The position numbers and the translations under genes were made by a program. Below the pieces are notes generated by a model, which saw nothing but the letters and a program-made list of their open reading frames with translations, was not told where the DNA came from and made no database searches. Below, one piece after another: positions 27,586-37,895 of a DNA stretch of 64,000 nucleotides. Numbering within the stretch: the first letter of the stretch is position 1; each line of letters opens with the position of its first letter. Source of the stretch: Neopusillimonas aromaticivorans (GTDB lineage Bacteria; Pseudomonadota; Gammaproteobacteria; Burkholderiales; Burkholderiaceae_B); the NCBI RefSeq assembly GCF_030344915.1, contig NZ_CP128233.1, forward strand, positions 2,542,001 through 2,606,000, read 5' to 3'.

Positions 27586-28421
27586 TTGACTACTTCTGTA
27601 TTCGAGCGTATGGCACCATCGGTAATGCCGGTGACGTCGGAAGAGTTCGCGCGTGCTGCGCGGCTGTTGCACCAGCGTACCGGTATTGTCGTTGGCGAGC
27701 ACAAAAGAAATGGCGACCCGTACACTCAGCATGCGCGCGCGCAAACTGGGTGTTCAGACGGTCGCCGAATATTTGGGTTATCTCTCGCAAAACCCCGATG
27801 GTCTTGAGTGGGAAGAGTTTGTCAACTCGTTCACGATCAATCACACGGCATTTTTTCGCGAGCAGCATCACTTCGAAACGCTTAAAACGTTCGTAAAAAC
27901 ACGCAAGGCGCCCATCAATATCTGGTGCAGTGCCGCTTCTACAGGCGAAGAGCCGTATTCGATTGCGATGACACTGCTCGAAACGTTGCCGAACGCGGCC
28001 AGTCAGTGTTTTATCTGGGCAACCGATATCGATACGCAAGCCATTGCCAGGGCCGAGCGGGGGTTTACACCTTTGATCGGGTCAAGACGGTACCCGAGCC
28101 TTTGTTGCGCAAGTATTTTCTGCGTGGCAAAGATGAAAAAACGGCTTGGTGCGTGTCAAGCCCGTCTTGCAGAGCATGATCAAATACGAACCGCTCAACC
28201 TGCTGTCACCACGCTGGCCGACTGACAAGAAATTTGATGCCATCTTCTGTCGAAACATCATGATTTATTTCGACAAGGAAACCCAGACAAAGATTCTTGA
28301 ACGCTTTGCGCCGCTCATGAAGCCGGAAGGTCTGTTGTTCGCCGGTCATTCCGAAAACTTCACCTATCTGACCAATGCGTTCAAGTTACAAGGGCAAACG
28401 GTGTATGCCGTTTCGCGCTAA
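27586..28421 (+). CDS. cheR: Chemotaxis receptor methyltransferase CheR (three frameshifts)
   Basis: About 278 residues after repair; TTG 27586 or ATG 27610 as start. N-terminal helical domain, then a SAM-binding domain (INIWCSAASTGEEPYSIAMT, WATDIDTQAIARAERG, FDAIFCRNIMIYFDKETQ). Transfers methyl groups to receptor glutamates. Breaks: extra A near 27700, missing G near 28060, missing A near 28136-28141. It directly follows cheW: the MCP and cheD genes that often sit around cheR in related genomes are absent here. Confidence 0.9.
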
Positions 28422-28460
28422 GCGAACACGCCCTGCGTAACCGCTCTACAAGAAAGGTTT

Positions 28461-29518
28461 TTGCATGAAAAAATCCGTGTAATTTGCGTCGATGACTCGG
28501 CGTTGGTGCGCGGCCTGATGACCGAAATCATCAATAAGCAACCTGACATGGAGGTTGTGGCTGTCGCACCTGATCCATTGGTCGCGCGCGAGCTGATCAA
28601 ACAGCATAACCCCGACGTTCTCACCCTTGACGTCGAGATGCCGCGCATGGATGGTCTTGATTTTCTCGAGCGGCTGATGCGTTTGCGTCCCATGCCTGTG
28701 GTGATGGTGTCGTCGCTTACCGAACGTAATTCTGAAGTAACGTTGCGTGCGCTCGAACTGGGTGCGGTTGATTTCGTCACCAAGCCCAAGCTGGGGTTGC
28801 GCGACGGCCTGATGGAATATGGCGACATCATTGCTGATAAAATTCGTGCCGCGGCCAGTTCCAGGCCGCGTCCGCGTCCGGCACAAACGGCACAGACCCC
28901 CGCGCGACGATTGAATCCGGTGTTTTCAACCACTGAAAAAATCATTGCCATCGGGGCCTCCACCGGGGGTACCGAAGCGATCAAGCAGGTACTCATGCCG
29001 TTGCCAGCCAACAGCCCCGCGATTATGATTACGCAGCATATGCCGGCCGGGTTCACCAAGTCATTCGTGAACCGTCTTGATACCCTCTGCGCGCTTCGTG
29101 TGCACGAGGCGGAAGACGGCCAGCGGGTTCTGCCCGGCCATGTGTATTTGGCCCCGGGGGTGTGGCGCACATGAAACTGGCGCGTTCAGGCGCGAATTAC
29201 GTCGTGCGTCTTGAAGAAAGTGATCCGGTCAACCGGCACAGGCCTTCCGTTGATGTGCTGTTCAATTCAGTGGCTGAAGTGGCTGGCAAGAATGCCGTGG
29301 GTGCCTTGCTGACCGGAATGGGTAAAGATGGGGCTTTGGGTATGCTGGCCATGAAAAAGGCCGGCGCCGCCACGTTTGCTCAAGACGAGGCCAGCTGTGT
29401 CGTGTTCGGCATGCCGCGCGAAGCCTTGCTGATCGGCGCTGCCGACGAAGCGGTGCCTTTGGCCCAAATGAGTGAAAAACTGTTAGCCAGCGCAGGTGCC
29501 TACGGGCATCGTGTTTAA
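28461..29518 (+). CDS. cheB: Chemotaxis methylesterase CheB (one frameshift)
   Basis: 352 residues after repair; TTG start (HEKIRVICVDDSALVRGLMT). Receiver domain with phospho-acceptor in TLDVEMPRMDG, then the methylesterase domain with catalytic Ser (IGASTGGTEA), His (ITQHMPAGFT) and Asp (LLTGMGKDGALG). Removes receptor methyl esters when phosphorylated by CheA. One G missing in the run near 29155; repair joins APGG to VAHMKLARSG. Confidence 0.93.
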
Positions 29519-29560
29519 GTCGCCCAAGGGTGCGACGATAAAAATTCAGGAGAATAAAAC

Positions 29561-29950
29561 GTGGTTCAGAAAAACATCAAGATCCTGGTGGTCGACGACT
29601 TCCCGACCATGCGCCGGATTATCAGGAATCTGCTAAAAGATCTCGGTTTCGAGAACGTCGATGAAGCCGATGACGGCCAGATGGGGCTCGACAAGATCCG
29701 TAATGGCAACTTTGACCTCATCGTCTCTGACTGGAACATGCCCAATATGGATGGTCTGACCATGTTGCAGCAAATCCGGGCTGATCCGAACCTGTCCAGT
29801 TTGCCGGTTCTGATGGTAACCGCTGAAGCCAAGAAAGAAAATATTGTGGCGGCGGCCAAGGCCGGTGCCAGCGGTTATGTAGTCAAGCCATTCACTGCCG
29901 CCGTTCTCGAAGAAAAGCTGAACAAAATCTTCGAAAAGATCAACGCGTAA
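29561..29950 (+). CDS. cheY: Chemotaxis response regulator CheY
   Basis: 129 residues, single receiver domain: VVDDFPTMRRIIRNLLKDLG, phospho-acceptor Asp in LIVSDWNMPNMDG, conserved Thr in MVTAEAKKEN and KPF near the end. Phospho-CheY binds FliM/FliN to switch rotation. GTG start behind AGGAG at 29549. cheZ follows after 10 bp. Confidence 0.95.
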   Translation: MVQKNIKILVVDDFPTMRRIIRNLLKDLGFENVDEADDGQMGLDKIRNGNFDLIVSDWNMPNMDGLTMLQQIRADPNLSSLPVLMVTAEAKKENIVAAAKAGASGYVVKPFTAAVLEEKLNKIFEKINA

Positions 29951-29960
29951 GGGGCCGGGC

Positions 29961-30614
29961 ATGACGACTGAAGCGCAGGGTGCGCCAGCAACACCCGAGC
30001 CGCAACCCGAACTCATCCACCGCATTGCCAGCGTAACGCGCATGCTGCGCGAGGGCATGCGTGAACTCGGGCTTGATCAGGCCGTCAGCGAGGCGGCCGA
30101 TGCCATTCCAGATGCACGCGAGCGTCTTGACTACGTCGCGCGCATGACCGAACAGGCGGCCAACCGGGTGTTGAATGCGGCCGAAGAGGCGCGCCCGCTT
30201 CAGGAAGAAATGCAGCGTCAGGCTGAAACCCTTGATGCTCGCTGGCAAGAGTGGTTCAACCACCCGGCCGAGCTCACCGAGGCCAAACAGCTGGTCGATG
30301 ACACGCGTCAGTTGTTGCGCGACATCCCCGATAAGACCCGGGTGTCGCAAGACAAGCTGCTGGAAATCATCATGGCACAAGATTTTCAGGACCTTACCGG
30401 TCAGGTCATCATGCGCATGCTGGCCGTGATCAATTCCATTGAAACCGAACTGATCCAGGTGCTGATCACCTATCTGCCGGAAGAAACGCGCGAAGCCAAA
30501 AAGAAAGAAATCGAAACACTGGTGAATGGTCCGCAAATCAAGCCCGAAGGCAAGCCTGAGGTGGTATCCAACCAGGACCAGGTCGATGACTTGCTCTCAA
30601 GTCTCGGTTTTTAA
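29961..30614 (+). CDS. cheZ: CheY phosphatase CheZ
   Basis: 217 residues, long helical hairpin with the catalytic Gln in MAQDFQDLTGQVI (about residue 140) and the C-terminal CheY-binding peptide QVDDLLSSLGF. Dephosphorylates CheY. Its presence in place of CheC/X/FliY fits a beta/gammaproteobacterium. Confidence 0.95.
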   Translation: MTTEAQGAPATPEPQPELIHRIASVTRMLREGMRELGLDQAVSEAADAIPDARERLDYVARMTEQAANRVLNAAEEARPLQEEMQRQAETLDARWQEWFNHPAELTEAKQLVDDTRQLLRDIPDKTRVSQDKLLEIIMAQDFQDLTGQVIMRMLAVINSIETELIQVLITYLPEETREAKKKEIETLVNGPQIKPEGKPEVVSNQDQVDDLLSSLGF

Positions 30615-30727
30615 ATCAGAAGTAAGCGATTTTATCCGCGCTGCTTCATCCTTAGGTGAAACAAGTCTGCTTTACAATCCGGGCAGGCAGGTTTTACCTT
30701 TAATTTTTTCCGGCAGCGTTTCAATTC

Positions 30728-31867
30728 ATGGCAGAGGATAGCGACCTCGAAAAAACCGAATCCGCCACCCCAGGCGCCTGGAAAAGGCGCGAGAAGAAGG
30801 GCAGGTGGCGCGTTCGCGTGAGCTGAACACGTTCATGTTGTTGGCCGGAGGGGTGGCTGGTTTGTGGGTCATGGGGGGCGAACTCTATCGCACCCTTACA
30901 GGCGTGATTCGCGCGGGCATGTGGTTTGATCTGCGCGTAACCAAAGATACGGGCGTCATGACCGAACAGGCCATTAGTTCCGCCTGGAATGCACTGCTGG
31001 TGTTGCTACCCATTTTTGGCATGCTGGTCATTCTGGCGGTCTTTTCTTCGGTGTCGTTGGGGGGCTTTTGTTTTCAACGAAGGCGCTCGAGCCGAAATTC
31101 AGCCGCCTGAATCCCCTTGAGGGGGTCAAGCGCATGTTTTCGATGCAAACGCTGGTCGAACTCATCAAAACCCTGCTCAAGGCCACCGTTATTGGTGGCA
31201 TTGCCGCCTGGGTGATCTGGTCGTATCGGGGCGACATGCTGGCCCTGATGCATGCCTCACCGTCTGCGGCCATGGCCAACGGCATGCGTCTGGTGGCCTT
31301 GTGCAGTGCACTGATTGTGGCGGCTTTGCTGTTGCTGGTGCTTATTGATGCGCCCTGGCAGCTGTACAGTCACCATAAAAAGCTGCGCATGAGCAAGCAG
31401 GACGTCAAGCAAGAGCACAAAGAAAGCGATGGTGACCCCCATGTCAAGGGTCGTATTCGCCAGCAGCAGCGTGCCATGGCACGCCAGCGCATGATGTCTT
31501 CGGTACCCCAGGCCGATGTGGTGGTCACCAACCCGACCCACTACGCGGTGGCCCTCAAGTATGAAGACGGGTCGGGTGGGGCACCGCGTGTGCTGGCCAA
31601 AGGTACCGGCCTGGTCGCGGCTCGTATCCGGATGGTGGCCGAGGAAAGCAACGTGCCGATGCTCAGTGCGCCGCCGTTGGCGCGCGCGCTGCACGAGCAC
31701 GTAGAACTGGGGCAAGAAATACCTGTTGAACTTTACAAAGCGGTGGCTGAAGTGTTGGCCTGGGTATTCCAGCTGCGTAACTGGAATGAGGGGTGGGCCA
31801 TCAGCCTGTGCTGCCTGAAAACCTGCCTGTACCGCCTGAACTCGATCCGTTGGCGTCGTCCGCCTGA
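30728..31867 (+). CDS. flhB: Flagellar export gate protein FlhB (three frameshifts)
   Basis: About 380 residues after repair. MAEDSDLEKTESATPRRLEK opening, four membrane helices and the cytoplasmic autocleavage domain with the NPTH motif about residue 269 (VVVTNPTHYAVALKYEDG). FlhB switches export from hook to filament substrates after cleavage at N-PTH. Breaks: missing C near 30770, missing G near 31064, missing G near 31789; the last restores a C-terminus ending LPVPPELDPLASSA. Gap to cheZ is 113 bp. Confidence 0.93.
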
Positions 31868-31879
31868 ATCTGTCACTGA

Positions 31880-33994
31880 ATGAATCAATTACTCGCTCTA
31901 TTCAAAGCCAACGGCTCACAGCACGCCCGATTGCTGGCCGGCCCGATTCTGATCATCATGGTGTTGTCCATGATGATCTTGCCGCTGTCGCCGATTGCGC
32001 TCGATCTGTTCTTCACGTTCAACATTGCCATGTCGATCATGGTGTTGCTGGTGGCCATGTTCACCAAGAAGCCGCTTGATTTTGCAGCGTTCCCGGCGGT
32101 GTTGTTGTTTACAACCTTGTTGCGGCTGGCCCTGAACGTCGCCTCAACGCGGGTGGTGCTGATGAACGGCCATCAAGGCGCTGATGCGGCGGGTCAGGTC
32201 ATTGAAGCGTTTGGTCACTTTCTTATCGGCGGCAATTTTGCCGTGGGCATCATTGTCTTCATCATCCTGGTCATCATCAACTTCATGGTCATTACCAAGG
32301 GTGCAGGCCGTATCGCCGAAGTGGGGGCGCGGTTTACGCTGGATGCCATGCCGGGCAAGCAGATGGCCATTGACGCCGACCTTAACGCGGGGCTTATCGG
32401 CGAGGAAGATGCACGACGTCGCCGTAACGAAGTCAGTCAAGAGGCCGAGTTCTATGGTTCGATGGACGGTGCCAGCAAGTTTGTTCGTGGCGATGCCGTC
32501 GCCGGGCTTCTGATCATGGTCATCAATATCGTGGGCGGCCTGATCGTGGGTGTGGGTCAGCATGGTCTGAGCTTTGGGGATGCGGCCGAGGTTTATACGA
32601 TTCTGGCCATTGGCGACGGTCTGGTAGCACAGATTCCGGCGTTGGTGATTTCGACTGCAGCGGGTGTGGTGGTCTCGCGGGTGGCTACCGATGAAGACAT
32701 CGGTCAGCAGATGGTGGGGCAGCTATTAAATAACCCGACCGTTTTGTTCATCACGGCGGCGATCATGGGCATCATGGGCATCATTCCCAACATGCCGCAC
32801 TTCGCCTTTCTATTGTTGTCAGCCACTTTGGCAGGCACCGGCTGGATGCTTTACAAGAAGCAGCAAAAAGAGGCGGTTGCCGCCGAGCCAGATCCGCTGC
32901 AGCAGCAAGTGGCCGCTGAAGCGGCAGCGGCCGAGGCCACCTGGGATGACGTGGCCCTTGTTGACCCCTTGGGTCTCGAAGTGGGCTACCGGCTTATTTC
33001 GCTGGTTGACCATTCCCAAAATGGCGAGTTGCTGCATCGCATTCGCAGCTTGCGGAAAAAATTTGCACAAGATGTCGGCTTCTTGCCGCCGGTTGTACAC
33101 ATTCGCGATAACCTTGAACTCAAGCCTAACGAATACCGTATTTTGCTGTCTGGCGTCGAGGTAGGCCGTGGGCTGGCCATGCCTGACCAATGGATGGCCA
33201 TTGACCCGGGCGAGGTGGCCATGAAGCTGCCGGGCACGCCCACCACCGATCCGGCCTTTGGTTTGCCTGCGGTCTGGATTGATGTATCGCTGCGCGAACA
33301 GGCCCAGATTGCCGGCTATACCGTGGTTGATGCCGGTACCGTTATTGCAACCCATCTGAACCACCTGATGCATCGCTATGGCGCCCAGTTGCTGGGGCGC
33401 CAGGAAGTACAGCAGCTGCTCGATCACGTCGGTCGCGATGCGCCCAAGCTTGTCGAAGATCTGGTGCCCAAAACCATCAGTCTTACCTTGCTGCAGAAAG
33501 TGTTGCGCGGGCTGCTTGATGAAGAGGTGGCCATTCGTGATGTCCGCACCATTGTCGAGTGCATTGCCGAACATGCGCCGCGCCTGGCTGCACTCAATCC
33601 TGCAGGCACTGGCCCCGATGCGGCTGAGCTGCTGCAGCAGGTCCGTATCGCCCTCGGCCGCGCTATTACACAGCATTGGTATCCGGGTGAAGGTGAGCTG
33701 CGCGTTATTGGCCTTGAGCCCAAGCTTGAGCGTGTACTGACCCAGGCGTTGACGACCAGTGGTGCCCTTGAGCCCGGGTTGGCCGATACCCTGCTGAATG
33801 ATGCGCAGCGTGCCGTTGCGGCGCAGGAAGCCCGTGGTGATGCGGCGGTGCTGGTGGTGCCGCCGGCATTGCGTGCCCCGCTTTCACGTTTCTTGCGTCA
33901 CCACTTCCCTCAAATGGGGGTGTTGTCCAACTTCGAAATTCCTGAAGAACGTATACTCCGGTTTACAACAGTTATTGGCGGGAGTCCTAGTTGA
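31880..33994 (+). CDS. flhA: Flagellar export gate protein FlhA
   Basis: 704 residues, intact. Eight membrane helices in the first half, the FHIPEP family signature (RIAEVGARFTLDAMPGKQMA followed by IDADLNAGLIGEEDARRRR), and the cytoplasmic nonamer-ring domain. Export substrate-chaperone docking platform. The flhF start codon overlaps its stop by 4 bp. Confidence 0.97.
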   Translation: MNQLLALFKANGSQHARLLAGPILIIMVLSMMILPLSPIALDLFFTFNIAMSIMVLLVAMFTKKPLDFAAFPAVLLFTTLLRLALNVASTRVVLMNGHQGADAAGQVIEAFGHFLIGGNFAVGIIVFIILVIINFMVITKGAGRIAEVGARFTLDAMPGKQMAIDADLNAGLIGEEDARRRRNEVSQEAEFYGSMDGASKFVRGDAVAGLLIMVINIVGGLIVGVGQHGLSFGDAAEVYTILAIGDGLVAQIPALVISTAAGVVVSRVATDEDIGQQMVGQLLNNPTVLFITAAIMGIMGIIPNMPHFAFLLLSATLAGTGWMLYKKQQKEAVAAEPDPLQQQVAAEAAAAEATWDDVALVDPLGLEVGYRLISLVDHSQNGELLHRIRSLRKKFAQDVGFLPPVVHIRDNLELKPNEYRILLSGVEVGRGLAMPDQWMAIDPGEVAMKLPGTPTTDPAFGLPAVWIDVSLREQAQIAGYTVVDAGTVIATHLNHLMHRYGAQLLGRQEVQQLLDHVGRDAPKLVEDLVPKTISLTLLQKVLRGLLDEEVAIRDVRTIVECIAEHAPRLAALNPAGTGPDAAELLQQVRIALGRAITQHWYPGEGELRVIGLEPKLERVLTQALTTSGALEPGLADTLLNDAQRAVAAQEARGDAAVLVVPPALRAPLSRFLRHHFPQMGVLSNFEIPEERILRFTTVIGGSPS

Positions 33995-36793
33995 ACATTA
34001 GTCGATTTTTCGGTGCGACCAATCGCGAGGCCCTGCGTCAGGTACGTCTGGCGCTTGGGCCTGATGCCCTGATCATTTCCAATCGGCGCGTCAATGGCGG
34101 GGTTGAAATCCTGGCGACTGATCAAACTTCACTGCCTGATGGTCTGGCTGAACAAATTGCTGCGCAAGAAGCCGCTGCAGCGGCCAGTCAGCCGCCGGTC
34201 ACCATGCGCAATGCTTATCGACGTCCGGATATGCCGCCGGCAGCCTCTGCGCCTCAATACCCAGGTCAACCGGGGTGCCCCAGTACCCGGGTGCCGGCAT
34301 GCCGCAACGCCCGGCCACGCCGGCACCCGGTAATGCACAGCGCCCCGGGCCTGGTATGCCCGGGTCTGGCAATCTGCAGCGTCCTGGTGCGCCGTCTGCC
34401 CAGTCTCCCGTGCCGTCGCAAGGCATGCCTCAACGTCCCATGGGCGCGCCGTCTCATCAGGGTCTGCCGCCTTCAGGTCTAAGGGCGCCTGCCGGCTTCC
34501 AGCCAGGCATCACACCGGCCCAAATGCCGCACCCGCAAGGTCAAATGCCGCAACAGCAAGGGCAAATGCCGCGGCAACAGGCTGTTGCGCCGGCCGCCGG
34601 TTTGCGTCAGCCTCCGGCAATGGGTTTGAACCCTGCTGCGGCAGCGGTGTCTTCTGCGCTGGGGGGCAGGCGGCGTCACCAGGTACCGATGTTCTGGGGG
34701 CCATTGATCATTTACAAGGCGTGCTTGAAAGCCGCATTGATGAATTGTTATGGGGCAGCCAGTTACGTCGTGCGCCGCAGGCGATTACGCTGTTCCAGAC
34801 CCTGCTGGGTTTTGGCTTCAGTACGGCCCTGTTAAGGGCCATGCTCACGCGTCTGCCCGAGAATCTCGGGGCCAAAGCGGCATTCCAGTGGGTACGTTCA
34901 GAATTGATCCGTACGCTGCCTGTTCTGGAAAGCGAAGATGTTCTGTTTGCCCCCGGTGCGGCCATTGCCCTTGTAGGGCCTACTGGTGTGGGTAAAACCA
35001 CTACGGTGGCCAAGCTGGCGGCGCGCTGCGTCAAGCGTCTGGGGCCTGAAAACGTGGTCTTGCTCACCACCGACACCTATCGTATCGGTGCGCATGAGCA
35101 GTTGCGAATTTATGGCCAGATGATGCGCGTGCCGGTTCATGTGGTACAAGACGGCGCCGAATTGCGCCGGATTCTGGCCTCGGTGGGTCGCCATCAAACC
35201 ATTCTGGTCGACAATGTCGGGATCAGTCAGCGTGACCGCTATGTGTCCGAGCAGGCGGCCATGCTGGCTCAGGCGGGGCGTGAAATCTCGCGCTTGCTGG
35301 TACTGAATGCGTCCAGCCATGGTGATACCCTCGATGAGGTGGCGCGCAGTTATACCAATGACGGTGGTACGCCATTGCGTGGTTGCATCATCACCAAGGT
35401 GGATGAAGCCACTCGTCTGGGGGCGTCGCTGGACACCGCCATTCGTTACCAGTTGCCGGTTTGCTACATTTCAGATGGTCAGAAAGTGCCACAGAATCTG
35501 GCGTTCCTGTCGGCCTCCGAACTGGTCGATAGGGCACTGGTCAAGCCGCAGCAATCGCAGGCCTTGTACGCCCCATCCGAGGCTGATTTTGCCGCCTTGA
35601 TGTCGGTGGCAAAGCCTGCCGAGGAAACGCCTGAAGAGCAAGAAAAGAAACGTCGTCAGTTACTGCCTCAATTGTTGACCGTTGCCGGCGGCATGGGCGA
35701 CGCCGTCGATGTATCCGACATCGAGAACGCCTGCGCTGAGATCGACGACGATTTGCTGGCGTCGGAAACCTGGGCGTTATGGCGGGGTTACTTCAAAGGC
35801 GAAATCACCGATACCATCCAGGCTTTGGGTATCCACCTGCTACGTGCGGCCCAGAATGAGTTTGTCAGCCAGCAAGGCGACTACATCATGGCAGTACACG
35901 ACCAGATTGCCCTGCGCGAAGCCGACAACCGGACTTCGGGCCGTTTGCGTGCTACCGTGTTGTGCAACCAACGGGGGACTCCGTGGGCCTCGCCTTACCA
36001 GCAACTGACACTGGCCGATGGCTGGCGTGCCTCGGACGGCAGTTCTGCACTGCAGGCGCCGGGCAGCGTGGAAGCGTTGCTTGATCAGATCAGCTGGGTC
36101 GCTGATGCGATGCCAGGCTTGCCGGTGCTGCATGTGTTCGACCAGTCGTCGCAGGCCGTGTGGCGTGCTGTTTCGGCGGCAGGTGCGGCCTGGATCTCAC
36201 CGTGTCCGGCAACCACCAAAATTTATGAAGATGGCTGTGCCACTACGGTTGGTGCCGCTTCGAAAGTGCTTGATTACCATCCGGTCGGTGCCTTGGCCGA
36301 CCTGCTTGATCTGGCCGATATTCAAGGTGTTGAACGCGGTCGCCTGGTCGTTTGGGTCGCCGTTCATGCGGTTGAACTGGTGTCGCGTCAGGCGGGTACG
36401 TTGCCGGTTTTGCTGGTGGCGGCGCGTGTGGTTGACCGTGAGCAAGGTACCGTTCTGCGCACGGTACATGGTTTAAGCCATGCCACCACCATTAGCGTGA
36501 CATCCGAGCGGCTGGCCATGGCGTTGCTGGTGTCGGCAGAGCAGAAGTCCGCCTTGCGACTGGCTGCGCGCTGGTGGCCCATGCTGGCCCCGCGGCAGTG
36601 GGCGGATGCCTCACAAAAACGTGCCATGACGGCGGTTCAGGTGGGCTTTGCCACCTGGCATGCGCTTCAGAACACCCATACGCCCATGTTGCGCAAGGCA
36701 CTTTACGGTCTGGCAGGCACCCAGAAACCGACGCAGTTGGCGGCGGTGTCGGCCATGATGAAGTTGTTCACATTAAAAGACATGACGGTTTGA
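33991..36793 (+). CDS. flhF: FlhF, SRP-type GTPase with very long C-terminal extension (two frameshifts)
   Basis: About 934 residues after repair, roughly twice the usual FlhF (about 370-500). Parts: N-terminal FlhF segment (MNISRFFGATNREALRQVRL); Pro/Gln/Met-rich linker about 75-235; NG GTPase about 245-540 with P-loop GPTGVGKTTT, TDTYRIGAHEQLRIYG, a G3 motif reading DNVGISQRD where FlhF usually has DTVGMSQRD, and TKVDEATRLG; then about 390 residues that I do not recognise, open without any break to the stop. FlhF places polar flagella and works with FlhG, which is not in the window. Breaks at G runs near 34274 and 34665; both lie in the linker. Confidence 0.88.
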
Positions 36794-37006
36794 ATGGCCA
36801 AACCAGAAAACATCGCGAAGCTTCAAGCCGGTTAGCTGATATGCGCCGGTTAATCCAGTTTTGCGCGCTGGCTTTTTGCAGTTTTCGCGATAGCCTGCAA
36901 TAGCCAGATTCGCCATATTCCGTACGGAAGTTTTAACTGGCTCTAACCCTGGTTTGAGAACTGCGTTAATCTGTTCTGATTGCTGTGATGCACCAAGCTA
37001 CAAGCT

Positions 37007-37511
37007 TTAACCGACTTTAACCGGTTTCAGTCTGGGCTGGGATGCCGGGGCAGACACTGTTTTTGATTTCCCGCTGGCGTCATACACCTGGCCGCCATTT
37101 TCGCCTGCCGTCGCCAGGCGTTGTATGGTTTCCATCAATTGCTGGTTATGACGCAGCAGCAATGAAATTGCCGCCCCATTGGCCTCGTTAAGGCGGCGTG
37201 CTGTAACGGCAAGGTCAAATAATTTATCGACGGCAAGGGAAACGTCAGGGGTGTCGTGCGCCGCGTGTTTCAGGCCTGCCGTGTCGGCCGGATAGCCCGA
37301 GTTGTTCAGTGCCTGGTCACGCTTTTGGGCTGCAGCGGCCAGTTGGTCTGCCGATTTCTGTTTTTTCAGTGCAGGCGACCAGCTCGTCAGGCTGGCCAGA
37401 CTCAAGGATTTTGGCTTCGTCTTCAAGAACCTTGATGAACTGCGCAACAAGCGCGATTTCCTGGTTAATGCAGGAAATCAAGGCTTCCGGAACGTTTTGC
37501 AGAGTCGTCAT
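37007..37511 (-). CDS. flgN: Flagellar chaperone FlgN (one frameshift)
   Basis: About 167 residues after repair: helical N-terminus (QNVPEALISCINQEIALVAQ, FIKVLEDEAKILESGQPDEL) and C-terminal LLRHNQQLMETIQRLATAG typical of the FlgN chaperone for hook-filament junction proteins FlgK and FlgL. One extra A near 37362 breaks the frame; removing it gives CTEKQKSADQLAAAAQKRDQ. It follows flgM in a leftward flgM-flgN unit. The 213-bp gap to the convergent flhF (36794-37006) shows only imperfect short repeats. Confidence 0.85.
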
Positions 37512-37528
37512 GGTCGTGTTTGAACAGA

Positions 37529-37810
37529 TTACTTAAGAAGTTCGCGCGCGCTGGACAGCAGCGAGTCGGCAATGCGTTCAGGGTTTACTTTAAGCTGGCC
37601 TGCCGCGATGGCATCGCGGATTTGCTGAACTTTGGCCATGTCAATGTCATTGTCGCCGTTTTCAAGGCTGGACAGGTGGCGTGCAGTGCTGCTGAGGTCG
37701 ACCGGGCTTTTGCCTGATGCGCCCGAGCTTGCGCTGGCTACGTTACCGCCTTGACGCACAGGTGCGACCGGGCTGACAACAGGTTTGTTTAACGACGGGG
37801 TGATTTTCAC
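37529..37810 (-). CDS. flgM: Anti-sigma-28 factor FlgM
   Basis: 93 residues: disordered N-terminus, then VDLSSTARHLSSLENGDNDI, DMAKVQQIRDAIAAGQLKVN and PERIADSLLSSARELL, the FliA-binding C-terminal helices. FlgM holds FliA inactive until it is exported through the completed hook. Preceded by a FliA-type promoter inside the end of flgA. Confidence 0.94.
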   Translation of the reverse strand: MKITPSLNKPVVSPVAPVRQGGNVASASSGASGKSPVDLSSTARHLSSLENGDNDIDMAKVQQIRDAIAAGQLKVNPERIADSLLSSARELLK

Positions 37811-37857
37811 GAAGTGCTCCGGTAGGCTGAGGCGTGACGAATGCCTCTTGTAAAGGG

Positions 37858-37884
37858 GTTACGGCATCAGGCCCCAAAACTTTA
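37858..37884 (-). promoter_or_regulatory. FliA (sigma-28) type promoter of flgMN
   Basis: On the minus strand: TAAA, exactly 15 bp, GCCGTAAC. It lies in the 85-bp gap between flgA and flgM, about 48 bp before the flgM ATG. A class 3 promoter in addition to readthrough from flgA is the usual arrangement for flgM. Confidence 0.65.
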
Positions 37885-37895
37885 GCTTTCGAAGT

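Noticed and set aside
32819..33676. Minus-strand open frame of 285 codons within flhA
   Set aside because: Antisense shadow of an intact, highly conserved gene.
36794..36903. Remnant of flhG after flhF
   Set aside because: A short frame with RLADMRRLIQ was considered, but it has no Walker motif and is too short to support homology.
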